A stretch of 7,077 nucleotides of DNA from Nitrospira sp. (GTDB lineage: Bacteria > Nitrospirota > Nitrospiria > Nitrospirales > Nitrospiraceae). Shown here piece by piece: positions 1 to 5,498 of this stretch. Under the pieces are notes generated by a model, which did no database searches, was not told the origin of the DNA, and saw only the letters and a list, made by a program, of their open reading frames with translations. Within the stretch, counting starts at the first letter, position 1, and each line of letters begins with the position of its first letter. The DNA lies in contig JANYEF010000170.1 in the NCBI GenBank assembly GCA_025363325.1, positions 1 to 7,077 of the forward strand, written 5' to 3'. The translations under genes were made by a program, and so were the position numbers.

Positions 1-810
1 ATCAATACCAGAGACGAGCCGCACGCCGATGCGGAACGCTACCGACGGCTCCATATCATCGTCGGGGATTCCAACATGTCGGAGTTCGTGACCTATTTGA
101 AAGTCGGCACGGCGACGTTAGTGCTGTCCATGATCGAGGAAGGGTACGCAGTCCAAGGGATGGAGTTCGAGGACCCCGTCAAAGCCATTCGGGAGGTGTC
201 GCGCGATCCCACCCTGAAGCGCAAGATTAAGCTGGACGATGGTCGTCAGATGACCGCGGTCGAAGTTCAGCGGGTCTATCTGGATCGCGCGCAGGAATAT
301 TTGGCTCAACAGGAGCACGATCCGATTCTCGACGACATCTGGCAACGATGGGCCATGGTGCTGGATAAGCTCGAAGAGGACCCGATGCAGCTCGTGCGCG
401 AAATCGATTGGGTGACCAAGCGCCATCTCATCCAGTCCTATGTCGACAAAAAAGGCTGTGGCTGGGATGATCCACGGGTGTTCCTGCTCGACCTCCAATA
501 TCATGATGTCAAACGGACGCGCGGGTTGTATTATCTGATGGAGTCTCGGGGGCTGATTGAACGGGTGGTGGAGGAGGAAGCGGTGCAACGGGCCATGTCG
601 ACTCCGCCACAGACCACGAGGGCAAAGGTGCGCGGCGATTTCATCCGGTTTGCCCGCGCGAAGAATCGGTCCTATACGGTCGACTGGACCTATCTGAAGC
701 TCAATGGCTACTGGGAAGAAACGATTCTCTGTATGGACCCCTTCAGCGCCGTGAATCGGCGTGTGGACGAGTTGGTCTCGCAGGTGGCGGGGCTGCGGTT
801 CTACCGATGA
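1..810 (+). CDS. pafA: Pup--protein ligase PafA, C-terminal part (5' end outside window)
   Basis: PafA attaches the small protein Pup to substrate lysines in the cytoplasm, marking them for the bacterial proteasome. The frame is open from base 1 to the TGA at 808-810 and gives 269 residues; the N-terminus lies upstream. ATG 76 is an internal Met, because conserved family sequence precedes it (INTRDEPHADAERYRRLH, then IVGDSNMSE). Other blocks I recognise from actinobacterial PafA are AIREVSRD, EIDWVTK, HDVKRTRGLYYLM, PPQTTRAKVRGDFIR, YTVDWTYLKLN and the terminal CMDPFSAVNRRVDEL. Full-length PafA is about 450-480 residues, so a little over half is here. The close paralogue Dop (Pup deamidase) is the main alternative, but the C-terminal TVDW, LKLN and DPF blocks favour PafA. 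The stop overlaps the start of the next gene by 4 bases (ATGA), so the two are probably co-translated. Confidence 0.93.
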   Translation: MNTRDEPHADAERYRRLHIIVGDSNMSEFVTYLKVGTATLVLSMIEEGYAVQGMEFEDPVKAIREVSRDPTLKRKIKLDDGRQMTAVEVQRVYLDRAQEYLAQQEHDPILDDIWQRWAMVLDKLEEDPMQLVREIDWVTKRHLIQSYVDKKGCGWDDPRVFLLDLQYHDVKRTRGLYYLMESRGLIERVVEEEAVQRAMSTPPQTTRAKVRGDFIRFARAKNRSYTVDWTYLKLNGYWEETILCMDPFSAVNRRVDELVSQVAGLRFYR

Positions 811-1817
811 TGCTGACCGCTCTCAAACAGGCGCAATTGCGGATCTCACGACTGGACCGAGCGGTGATTACGGCTGTCGTGTTGCTGTCCAGTGTGTTCC
901 CTGTCGAGTTGTTTCCCAATACGCTTCCTGCATCGAAGGGCCTCGATGGGCAATACAGCGGCAAGCAGGGGCAGGTCGTAGTCGTCAAGGTACAGGGCGA
1001 AGAACAAGCGACGGAGGTGAAGGGGACGTTTCTGAGCCGGACGATTCCATTTTTCCGTGAGTTCAGGCCTGGAGAGCCGACCGGCTATATCGGGTTACTC
1101 GGGATCGACATGCAGGACGATCCGGGGACCCATGAACTCGCCGTCGAAGTGAAGCAGGGCGAACAGGCGAAGCAGTTGAGCTTTAATATCCTGGTGGCCA
1201 AAGAGAAGTTTGCCGTCGAGCACCTGAAGCTGCCGAAAGAGAAGGTCGATCTGGATGAGAAGGCCGTGGCGCGCTGGAAAGCTGAGCAGGAGCAAGTGAA
1301 GGAGGCCTTGGCCGAGAATTCACGGCTGAAATTATGGCACAGCAACTTCCTGGAACCGGTGAACGGCAAGCGCACCGGCATTTTCGGCAGCGTGCGGATC
1401 ATGAACGGCCAACCACGCAATCCGCACAATGGAGAAGATATCGGCGCGCCGCTGGGTGCCGATGTCGCAGCCACAAATGACGGGATTGTCCGCATCACCG
1501 TCGATCATATTTTTTCCGGCAAGGGCGTCTTCGTCGATCACGGCTTGGGCTTCTACTCGATGTACTTTCACCTGTCTGAGATTCTGGTCAAAGACGGGGA
1601 CTTGGTCACAGCCGGCCAAATCATCGGCAAGGTCGGCGCGACCGGCCGCGCCACCGGCCCGCATCTCCATTGGGGCGTCAAGCTCAACGGCGCCCGCGTG
1701 AATCCCTATTCGCTGCTTGATCTGCCATTCAAGAACGGTTCGACACCGACGGCGACGGTTGCCACGCCGACTCCTGAACCCACACCAGCCCCACAAGCCG
1801 TACCCGTCAAAGAATAG
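807..1817 (+). CDS. Secreted M23 (LytM-type) peptidoglycan endopeptidase
   Basis: This is a predicted zinc metallopeptidase of 336 residues that cleaves peptidoglycan cross-bridges outside the cytoplasmic membrane. Residues 18-33 form a hydrophobic signal or anchor segment (DRAVITAVVLLSSVFP). Residues 45-135 look like the beta-rich N-terminal domain common in exported M23 proteins, followed by a charged helical linker (about 145-172). The catalytic domain covers about 180-308 and has the expected zinc ligands: H207 and D211 (HNGED), and H288 of the HLH motif (286-288), with a further conserved His at 255 (YFHLS). The tail after residue 310 is rich in Pro and Thr (PTPEPTPAPQ), a wall-spanning or flexible linker. 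It could start at ATG 807 or ATG 810; 807 overlaps the pafA stop as ATGA. No strong ribosome binding site is visible, which fits translational coupling. The substrate bond is not predictable from sequence. Confidence 0.93.
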   Translation: MMLTALKQAQLRISRLDRAVITAVVLLSSVFPVELFPNTLPASKGLDGQYSGKQGQVVVVKVQGEEQATEVKGTFLSRTIPFFREFRPGEPTGYIGLLGIDMQDDPGTHELAVEVKQGEQAKQLSFNILVAKEKFAVEHLKLPKEKVDLDEKAVARWKAEQEQVKEALAENSRLKLWHSNFLEPVNGKRTGIFGSVRIMNGQPRNPHNGEDIGAPLGADVAATNDGIVRITVDHIFSGKGVFVDHGLGFYSMYFHLSEILVKDGDLVTAGQIIGKVGATGRATGPHLHWGVKLNGARVNPYSLLDLPFKNGSTPTATVATPTPEPTPAPQAVPVKE

Positions 1818-1887
1818 CCTGAGAGACAGGTGTGCCAGGGCTCAGTTGCCGTCACGCCTTCCGTAGTGCCCCTAGCGGACGCGGCGG

Positions 1888-1977
1888 GGCGACTCGACTC
1901 GATAGTATCCTGGACCCAAGACCAACCATGCAGCCTAGCGTTAATCTGCCGTGCGCTGCGAAACGGGATGAGTCGAT
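1888..1977. repeat. Dispersed intergenic repeat R, copy 1 (partner at 2672-2752)
   Basis: This copy shares ordered blocks with 2672-2752: a first block CGACTCGATARTATCYTGGA, then a TTAGG/CTAGCG-type segment, then CTGCCGYGCGCTGCGA and a terminal GTCGAT. Copy 1 carries an extra AAACGGGATG-type insert before the final GTCGAT, and the middle is diverged. The ends are roughly inverted (CGACTCG and GAGTCGA), reminiscent of a MITE-like unit, but no transposase is present. It fills most of the gap between the M23 gene and hicB. Confidence 0.55.
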
Positions 1978-2014
1978 CTTCCAAGCGATGCTAGGCTTCA
2001 CCGCAAGATTCGAC

Positions 2015-2020
2015 TATAAT
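2015..2020 (+). promoter_or_regulatory. -10 element of the hicBA promoter
   Basis: A perfect TATAAT lies 44 bases upstream of the hicB start. The -35 region at the usual distance (1992-1997, TAGGCT) is poor, so the promoter may be weak or activator-dependent. The hicB ribosome binding site is AGGA at 2056-2059, five bases before the ATG. Confidence 0.5.
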
Positions 2021-2064
2021 GAAGCCACTTTCAACCGTAGGGCCAAGGTAGGCGTAGGATAGTC

Positions 2065-2289
2065 ATGACAACGAGAAGCTATACCGCGATTGTCGAGAAA
2101 GAAGGGACGGGCTACGTCTCTCTCTGTCCTGAGCTCGATGTGTCCAGCCAGGGCGATACAGTCGAGTCTGCCACAGCCAACCTTAAAGAGGCCGTCGAGT
2201 TATTTCTCGAGTGTGCCGATCCTGCCGAAGTCGAACGTCGTCTTCATACGCAAGTGTACGTCACTCGATTCGAAGCGGCACATGGGTAA
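2065..2289 (+). CDS. hicB: HicB-family antitoxin
   Basis: This 74-residue protein would neutralise the HicA toxin encoded next to it. It has the degenerate RNase H-like fold signature of HicB: YTAIVEKEGTGYVSLCPELDVSSQGDT, followed by the helix SATANLKEAVELFLECA. It is the short form, with no clear C-terminal ribbon-helix-helix or HTH DNA-binding domain after about residue 55, so autoregulation may need the complex or a partner. ATG 2065 is preceded by AGGA at 2056-2059. It overlaps hicA by 8 bases (2282-2289). Antitoxin precedes toxin, the reverse of E. coli hicAB but common in this short subfamily. Confidence 0.88.
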   Translation: MTTRSYTAIVEKEGTGYVSLCPELDVSSQGDTVESATANLKEAVELFLECADPAEVERRLHTQVYVTRFEAAHG

Positions 2290-2503
2290 GCTTCGCGTCC
2301 TCTCCGGACGAGACGTGTGCCGCATTCTTGAACAACATGGTTTTCAAGTCGTTCGGCAGCGTGGAAGCCACATCGTCATGCAACGGCGAAGCGACCTTGG
2401 GGCGGTGACGGTGCCCGTTCCAGACCATCCAGAGATTAGACTTGGAACCCTGCAGTCGATCATCCGCCAAAGCGGCGTCGCACGCACCGCATTCGAGGTC
2501 TAG
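2282..2503 (+). CDS. hicA: HicA-family toxin (mRNA interferase)
   Basis: HicA is a small double-stranded-RNA-binding-fold ribonuclease that cleaves mRNA and stops growth until bound by HicB. This one has 73 residues and the family pattern: SGRDVCRILEQHGF (helix 1), VVRQRGSHIVMQR with the catalytic His at residue 30, the strand VTVPVPDHPEIRLGTL, and the helix LQSIIRQSGVARTAFEV. The start ATG 2282 lies inside the end of hicB (8-base overlap) with only a weak GAAGCGG upstream, so translation probably depends on coupling to hicB. It is full length and has no visible lesion. The frame is open further upstream, but that part is only antisense-free overlap with hicB and not family sequence. Confidence 0.9.
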   Translation: MGKLRVLSGRDVCRILEQHGFQVVRQRGSHIVMQRRSDLGAVTVPVPDHPEIRLGTLQSIIRQSGVARTAFEV

Positions 2504-2546
2504 AAGTATCACCCGCCAGCATCTTTTCTTTCGGTTCTCCGCACTC

Positions 2547-2618
2547 CGCGAAACGGGGTGGGCCAGCATTTCATCACGCCGAGCAATCAGAAAAGACTCC
2601 CGACCCATTTGGTCCGCT
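2547..2618. repeat. Dispersed 72-bp repeat, copy A (partner at 3446-3517)
   Basis: This 72-base segment aligns without gaps to 3446-3517 with 13 mismatches (59/72 identical by hand count). Shared blocks include CGCGAAACGGGG, CATCACGCCGAGCAA, AGAAAAGA and CCCATTTG. Differences are mostly transitions, as expected of old non-coding copies. It sits in the gap between hicA and the convergent relE-type toxin gene. Confidence 0.75.
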
Positions 2619-2671
2619 CTTCGATCGCTACGAACTCCGCACGCTTCAGAGGATCGTCCGCGCTTGCGGAG

Positions 2672-2752
2672 GGCGACTCGATATTATCTTGGAGTCTGAG
2701 CCGAAAACTCACCGGGCCGCTTAGGTTAGGCTGCCGCGCGCTGCGAGTCGAT
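2672..2752. repeat. Dispersed intergenic repeat R, copy 2 (partner at 1888-1977)
   Basis: This is the second copy of the unit described at 1888-1977. It starts GGCGACTCGATATTATC and ends CTGCCGCGCGCTGCGAGTCGAT. It lacks the roughly 10-base insert seen in copy 1. With copy A (2547-2618) it occupies most of the 264-base gap between hicA and the convergent toxin gene, where I see no gene or clear terminator. Confidence 0.55.
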
Positions 2753-2767
2753 TATTGGGCAGGTGGT

Positions 2768-3055
2768 TTAGCGTTTCGTGCGAAGCTTGGCGGTGAGATT
2801 CTCATAGATAGATTGGCGATGGCCGACGGCGATGAGGCGAATGACCCGCGCCTTGCGGTCGATCGCGTAGACGATTCGAAAGCGGCGGACGCGATACTTC
2901 CACAAGCCGTCGAGTTCGCGCATGAGCGGCTCCCCACACTCAGGATCGGTCGCAATGCCACGAACAGCCGCCTTGATGGACCGTTTCAGGTCGGGATGGA
3001 GAGACCGGATCAACTCAGCTACATGCGGAGGGATATCAGGACGGAAGGGATTCAC
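2768..3055 (-). CDS. RelE/ParE-family toxin (toxin of pair 1)
   Basis: This is a predicted type II toxin of the RelE/ParE superfamily, 95 residues, probably acting on ribosome-bound mRNA. Two N-terminal helices (about 10-36) are followed by the core strands: MRELDGLWKYRVRRFRIVYAID (45-66), with basic residues R55, R57, R58 and R60, then IRLIAVGHRQSIYE (72-85), with the H79-R80 and Y84 pattern common in RelE members. It starts with GTG (3055-3053), which overlaps the antitoxin stop as GTGA, the sign of coupled translation. RelE (mRNA cleavage) and ParE (gyrase) cannot be separated with certainty; the GHR..IY ending favours a RelE-like nuclease. It is full length and intact. Confidence 0.88.
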   Translation of the reverse strand: MNPFRPDIPPHVAELIRSLHPDLKRSIKAAVRGIATDPECGEPLMRELDGLWKYRVRRFRIVYAIDRKARVIRLIAVGHRQSIYENLTAKLRTKR

Positions 3056-3348
3056 GCAGTGCGATGCTTCTTGGCGGAGGTGAATGGTTCACCGAACACA
3101 TCTTCAAAGGAGAGACCCTTCTTCCCAGCCTTATAGAATGCCCGGCTCCTGCCGATCTGTTTCATCAGGACAGGATCGCTCAACACATCCAGCGTCTCTT
3201 TCAGGCGGGTATACTCATCGACGTTGATCAGAATCGCAGCCGGGCGGCCATTCTTCGTGACCACAACCTCCTCCTCGCGCTCCTGCACGCCGGCCACCAG
3301 CTCAGGCAACCGCGCCTTCACTTCTGACAGGGACAACGTTTTCGCCAT
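3052..3348 (-). CDS. Phd/YefM-family antitoxin (antitoxin of pair 1)
   Basis: This antitoxin has 98 residues. Its N-terminal Phd/YefM DNA-binding domain is clear: LSLSEVKARLPELVAGVQ, then EEVVVTKNGRPAAILINVDEYTRLKETL. The C-terminal half (about 60-98, with FYKAGKKGLSFEDVFGEP) would wrap the toxin. I chose ATG 3348 because GAGGTGG (3352-3358) sits just upstream at good spacing. A longer frame from TTG 3378 would begin inside the predicted operator and is less likely. It is first in the operon, with the toxin overlapping by 4 bases. Family members bind their own promoter, and the palindrome at 3369-3388 is a fitting site. Confidence 0.9.
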   Translation of the reverse strand: MAKTLSLSEVKARLPELVAGVQEREEEVVVTKNGRPAAILINVDEYTRLKETLDVLSDPVLMKQIGRSRAFYKAGKKGLSFEDVFGEPFTSAKKHRTA

Positions 3349-3368
3349 AGCCCACCTCACAATCAAGC

Positions 3369-3388
3369 ATGACCACAATTCTGGTCAT
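3369..3388. promoter_or_regulatory. Palindromic operator of pair 1
   Basis: ATGACCAnAATTnTGGTCAT is a 20-base inverted repeat with 18 of 20 positions symmetrical. It lies directly downstream of the -10 box and covers the predicted start of transcription, where antitoxin or toxin-antitoxin binding would block RNA polymerase. This is the usual autoregulation of Phd/YefM operons; binding itself is inferred. Confidence 0.7.
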
Positions 3389-3389
3389 C

Positions 3390-3418
3390 ACAATACCCCG
3401 TCGGACAGGAGCCGTCAA
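3390..3418 (-). promoter_or_regulatory. Promoter of toxin-antitoxin pair 1
   Basis: On the minus strand, -35 TTGACG (3418-3413) and -10 TATTGT (3395-3390) are separated by exactly 17 bases. Transcription would start near 3383, inside the inverted repeat, giving a leader of about 35 bases before ATG 3348. Confidence 0.6.
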
Positions 3419-3445
3419 CCAGTAGAAGGAAGCGCCACCGTGCGT

Positions 3446-3517
3446 CGCGAAACGGGGCCGGTCGACATTGCATCACGCCGAGCAAATAGAAAAGATTCCC
3501 AGCCCATTTGATTCGCT
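3446..3517. repeat. Dispersed 72-bp repeat, copy B (partner at 2547-2618)
   Basis: This is copy B of the 72-base repeat; 59 of 72 positions match copy A without gaps. Its left edge (CCGTGCGTCGCGAAACGGG) also resembles 1950-1967 inside repeat R copy 1, so the two repeat types are related or nested. It lies between the pair 1 promoter and the large inverted repeat at 3539-3711. Confidence 0.75.
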
Positions 3518-3538
3518 TTTTAGCTTCGAGTCGTCTTC

Positions 3539-3711
3539 GCGGGGCTGGGGCTCAACCGCTCCCGCGCCTCCCAGAGCGACCCGTTCGGGATCCGCTGAGC
3601 GGCACTTCGTAAATTCCCTCGCGGGCTCGGACAGTTTACGTGTTCCATCTCAGCGGACCCTCGATGGGCCCCCGCTCCTCCGGCGACGTCCGCTCTGAGA
3701 CCCAGCCCCGC
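3539..3711. repeat. Large imperfect inverted repeat (~173 bp)
   Basis: The two arms pair at three collinear blocks: GCGGGGCTGGGGCTCA (3539-3554) with TGAGACCCAGCCCCGC (3696-3711), TCCGCTGAG (3591-3599) with CTCAGCGGA (3649-3657), and CGTAAA (3608-3613) with TTTACG (3635-3640). The spacing differs by only 2 bases between arms, so this is one long decayed palindrome centred near 3624. Small local hairpins are nested in it (CCCGTTCGGG at 3580-3589; CCGCTGAGCGG at 3592-3602). There is no U-tract, so it is not a standard terminator. The 3396-3806 gap holds only this, copy B, and about 95 unassigned bases. Confidence 0.7.
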
Positions 3712-3806
3712 GCCAAGAAATGTAGAATGTCCCCGTTGTTTGGCTCCAGCGAGTTAGATTTGATTGATGCAAGAGGGAGGAGGGTAACTTCCTTCTTCCG
3801 GGGGTG

Positions 3807-4742
3807 TTACTTTAATGCCTTGTGAGCTTCGACGAGCATAACGATGTTTGATGCTGCCAAGTGCAGTGCGTATGCTGCCAAATGGGAAGGGATTGCAACT
3901 TGATCTTTCCCCTGTCCGTGACCGCCTTGTTTATTCCGGACAGTAGGCAAGCCAGATTCCAGTACTGATCGTAATCCTGAGAATTGGCTTGCCAAAGACG
4001 AAGGTATTAATTCTTTAGAAAAGATAACATCGATCAGCCCCTTCGCAGTAGCGCTGTCCGGGTATTTCCACTTTCGCACATCGCAAATCTCTTTCATCGT
4101 ACTCTCAAATGACTTAAGAGCGCCCGCGATGGCCTCTGGATACCGTTTTGCTCGGTAGTGCTCGTGTGCTTGAAGAAATTCTTCTGATGCCCCCGCGAAG
4201 CCGATCTCATGCAGGAGAGCAATGGCTGGCTTTACTATCTCGGCATGGATGAATTGAGAATCAACCCGAATAATTTTTCCCTCTTCGAACTGATATCCGA
4301 GGCTATGTTCTCGTAACCGATAGTTTAACTCCTTGATTGCTTGCTCACATTGCTCTTGTTCCTCCGCGTAGCCTCCGTGTGATTCCGAATATTTTTTGAC
4401 CAATATGCAGACCCAACGGAAACCAAGTTCGACAAAATCAAGACACTTCTCGACAGTGCTGGTTTTCAAGAAAAACGTGACGCATCGTTTTTGTGAATTC
4501 CTGCCTTCGGCGAGTTCAAACACCCCGTATTCATGTGCCAGAGTGCGGTGGATGTGGTCCCACCTGGGGGCAGCCTCACTATCTGGATAGTCTTCCCTGC
4601 CGTAGTCACCCAGAGTGCTGTTGAGGAGGTTTATCACCTGCACGCGCAGAGGTTGTGGGAAAACATCGTAGCAATAAGGATCGGGTTCTCCGTGCTTTGA
4701 TAGTTTCTTCTGTCGCGTAGAGAACGTCTCGTAGATAGCCAT
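3807..4742 (-). CDS. HEPN (AbiJ/Abi_C-like) abortive-infection protein, STM4504/CBY_0614-like
   Basis: This 311-residue protein resembles the STM4504/CBY_0614 family: an N-terminal AbiJ-type domain (MAIYETFSTRQKKL, then YDVFPQPLRVQVINLL) and a C-terminal Abi_C/HEPN region (about 185-311). The C-terminal helices carry RNKQGGHGQG at 269-278, giving R269, N270 and H275, which matches the Rx4-6H motif of HEPN ribonucleases. Such proteins are implicated in abortive infection against phage; the target here is unknown. No signal peptide or membrane segment is evident. The start ATG (4742-4740) has no recognisable ribosome binding site, but the first residues match what I know of the family start. 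It is AT-richer than its neighbours: sampled 60-base lines at 4081 and 4381 have 30 and 23 G+C, against 34 and 32 in pafA and the M23 gene. That is consistent with transfer. The family assignment is from memory. Confidence 0.8.
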   Translation of the reverse strand: MAIYETFSTRQKKLSKHGEPDPYCYDVFPQPLRVQVINLLNSTLGDYGREDYPDSEAAPRWDHIHRTLAHEYGVFELAEGRNSQKRCVTFFLKTSTVEKCLDFVELGFRWVCILVKKYSESHGGYAEEQEQCEQAIKELNYRLREHSLGYQFEEGKIIRVDSQFIHAEIVKPAIALLHEIGFAGASEEFLQAHEHYRAKRYPEAIAGALKSFESTMKEICDVRKWKYPDSATAKGLIDVIFSKELIPSSLASQFSGLRSVLESGLPTVRNKQGGHGQGKDQVAIPSHLAAYALHLAASNIVMLVEAHKALK

Positions 4743-4800
4743 GGGGTTTTAAATGAGCACAATCTCGATCACGGTGACATGGCGAGGGGGAGTATTACGA

Positions 4801-4829
4801 ATCATAACGTATTGAAAAATTGGTGTCCC
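4801..4829 (-). promoter_or_regulatory. Possible promoter of the HEPN gene
   Basis: On the minus strand, TATGAT (4806-4801) is a good -10 box. At a 17-base spacing, the -35 position (4829-4824) reads GGGACA, 4 of 6 to consensus, and lies inside the 3' end of the tRNA-like sequence. The leader would be about 50 bases. Read-through from the tRNA-like sequence is an alternative, since both point the same way. Confidence 0.3.
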
Positions 4830-4897
4830 CGATACGAATTGAACGTACGACAAACGGTTTAGGAAACCGCTGCTCCATTCAATGTGCCTACGGGCGC
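4821..4897 (-). tRNA. Degenerate tRNA-Arg (anticodon CCT), probable pseudo-tRNA
   Basis: The 77-base sequence on the minus strand has the full tRNA layout. The anticodon arm is intact (GCGGT / ACCGT stem, loop TTCCTAA, anticodon CCT). The T arm is intact (GTACG / CGTAT stem, loop TTCAATT). A discriminator A and encoded CCA follow. The 5' half is damaged: the D stem (GGCA against GAGC) hardly pairs, the invariant D-loop GG is now GA, and the acceptor stem (GCGCCCG against CGGGGAC) has two mismatches. It is therefore most likely a decayed or partly replaced tRNA-Arg. tRNA 3' ends are classic integration sites, and the HEPN gene starts 79 bases downstream of this one. Confidence 0.72.
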
Positions 4898-5231
4898 ATG
4901 ATCTCCACGATACTGAAATGGATACCCAAAGTCTAGATGCGCGCGCGAGATGTGCCTTCTCCTGGGCGACACCGCCCGCTCTAGTGCTTCTTCCAAGCTC
5001 GTTTCCTTCACTCTCCCAGGCGTGGCACCCGTGTTGGTTCCACTGCGAGGAGATGCCCCAGGGTCGTTGCTTGACTTGACACTTCGGAGCAGATGAAGGA
5101 AATGGCGGGGTAGGGATTGATTTCCTGATCCCACCACGCCGTCTCGCGCCCCCGTCTCACCCGACAACCCGTGCGCGCCCTGCGCTGAATGGCGAGATAC
5201 GCGTGACGCATCCTCGCTGATTTCTTGTAGA
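4898..5231. other. 334-base stretch without a convincing gene
   Basis: On the minus strand two open frames cross this interval (4859-5320 and 5008-5235). The first is largely antisense-free overlap with the toxin gene at 5232-5498; the second would begin at a TTG overlapping that toxin's stop and reads MIYKKSARMRHAYLAIQRR. Neither has a ribosome binding site or a family I recognise. Local hairpins occur: GGGCGACACCGCCC (about 4965-4978) and GGAAAT...ATTTCC (about 5098-5125). The base composition is GC-rich and looks like intergenic or decayed sequence. No RNA gene is recognised. Confidence 0.5.
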
Positions 5232-5498
5232 TCAATAGGCCTTTTGAAAGTCAGGCTTGCTGAGGACACGTACGATGTCGATGCGAGTGCCGGATCGCTT
5301 GAACACCACACGGTAGTCACCGGCTCTCAACCGATACAGATTGTCTTTAAACCCTTGCAACTTCTTGATCCGTTTTCCGTCCGGGATGGGATTATCTGCG
5401 AGGCGAGTACAATCGGCGAGAATTTGATTGGTGATTTTGTCAGGAAACCCATCGAGGTCTCGTTGGGCCTTCGCTGACAGAAAGACCTGACAGGTCAC
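5232..5498 (-). CDS. RelE/ParE-family toxin (toxin of pair 2)
   Basis: This is a predicted type II toxin of 88 residues with a classic RelE layout. An N-terminal strand and two helices (VFLSAKAQRDLDGFPDKITNQIL) are followed by IKKLQG (44-49), NLYRLRAGDYRVVF (53-66, with R56, R58 and R63) and IDIVRVLSKPDFQKAY (73-88). RelE relatives of this kind cleave translated mRNA, with basic residues and a C-terminal Tyr contributing. It starts with GTG (5498-5496), overlapping the antitoxin stop as GTGA, the same arrangement as pair 1. The sequence is clearly distinct from the pair 1 toxin, so this is not a recent duplication. It is full length and intact. Confidence 0.9.
   Translation of the reverse strand: MTCQVFLSAKAQRDLDGFPDKITNQILADCTRLADNPIPDGKRIKKLQGFKDNLYRLRAGDYRVVFKRSGTRIDIVRVLSKPDFQKAY

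Noticed and set aside
2558..3136. 192-residue plus-strand frame
   Set aside because: It is antisense to the pair 1 toxin and antitoxin and runs through the 72-bp repeat; no family features.
3349..3378. Earlier TTG start for the pair 1 antitoxin
   Set aside because: It would fall inside the predicted operator and upstream of the good GAGGTGG ribosome binding site used by ATG 3348.
3539..3711. Rho-independent terminator or an integron attC site
   Set aside because: No U-tract follows either arm, and I see no attC-type R'/R'' core sites or integrase.
3718..3737. Insertion-sequence end
   Set aside because: The sequence only loosely recalls transposon ends from memory, with no transposase and no confirmed matching end in the window.
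4859..5320. 153-residue minus-strand frame
   Set aside because: It overlaps the toxin gene at 5232-5498 and the tRNA-like sequence and shows no recognisable family or start signals.
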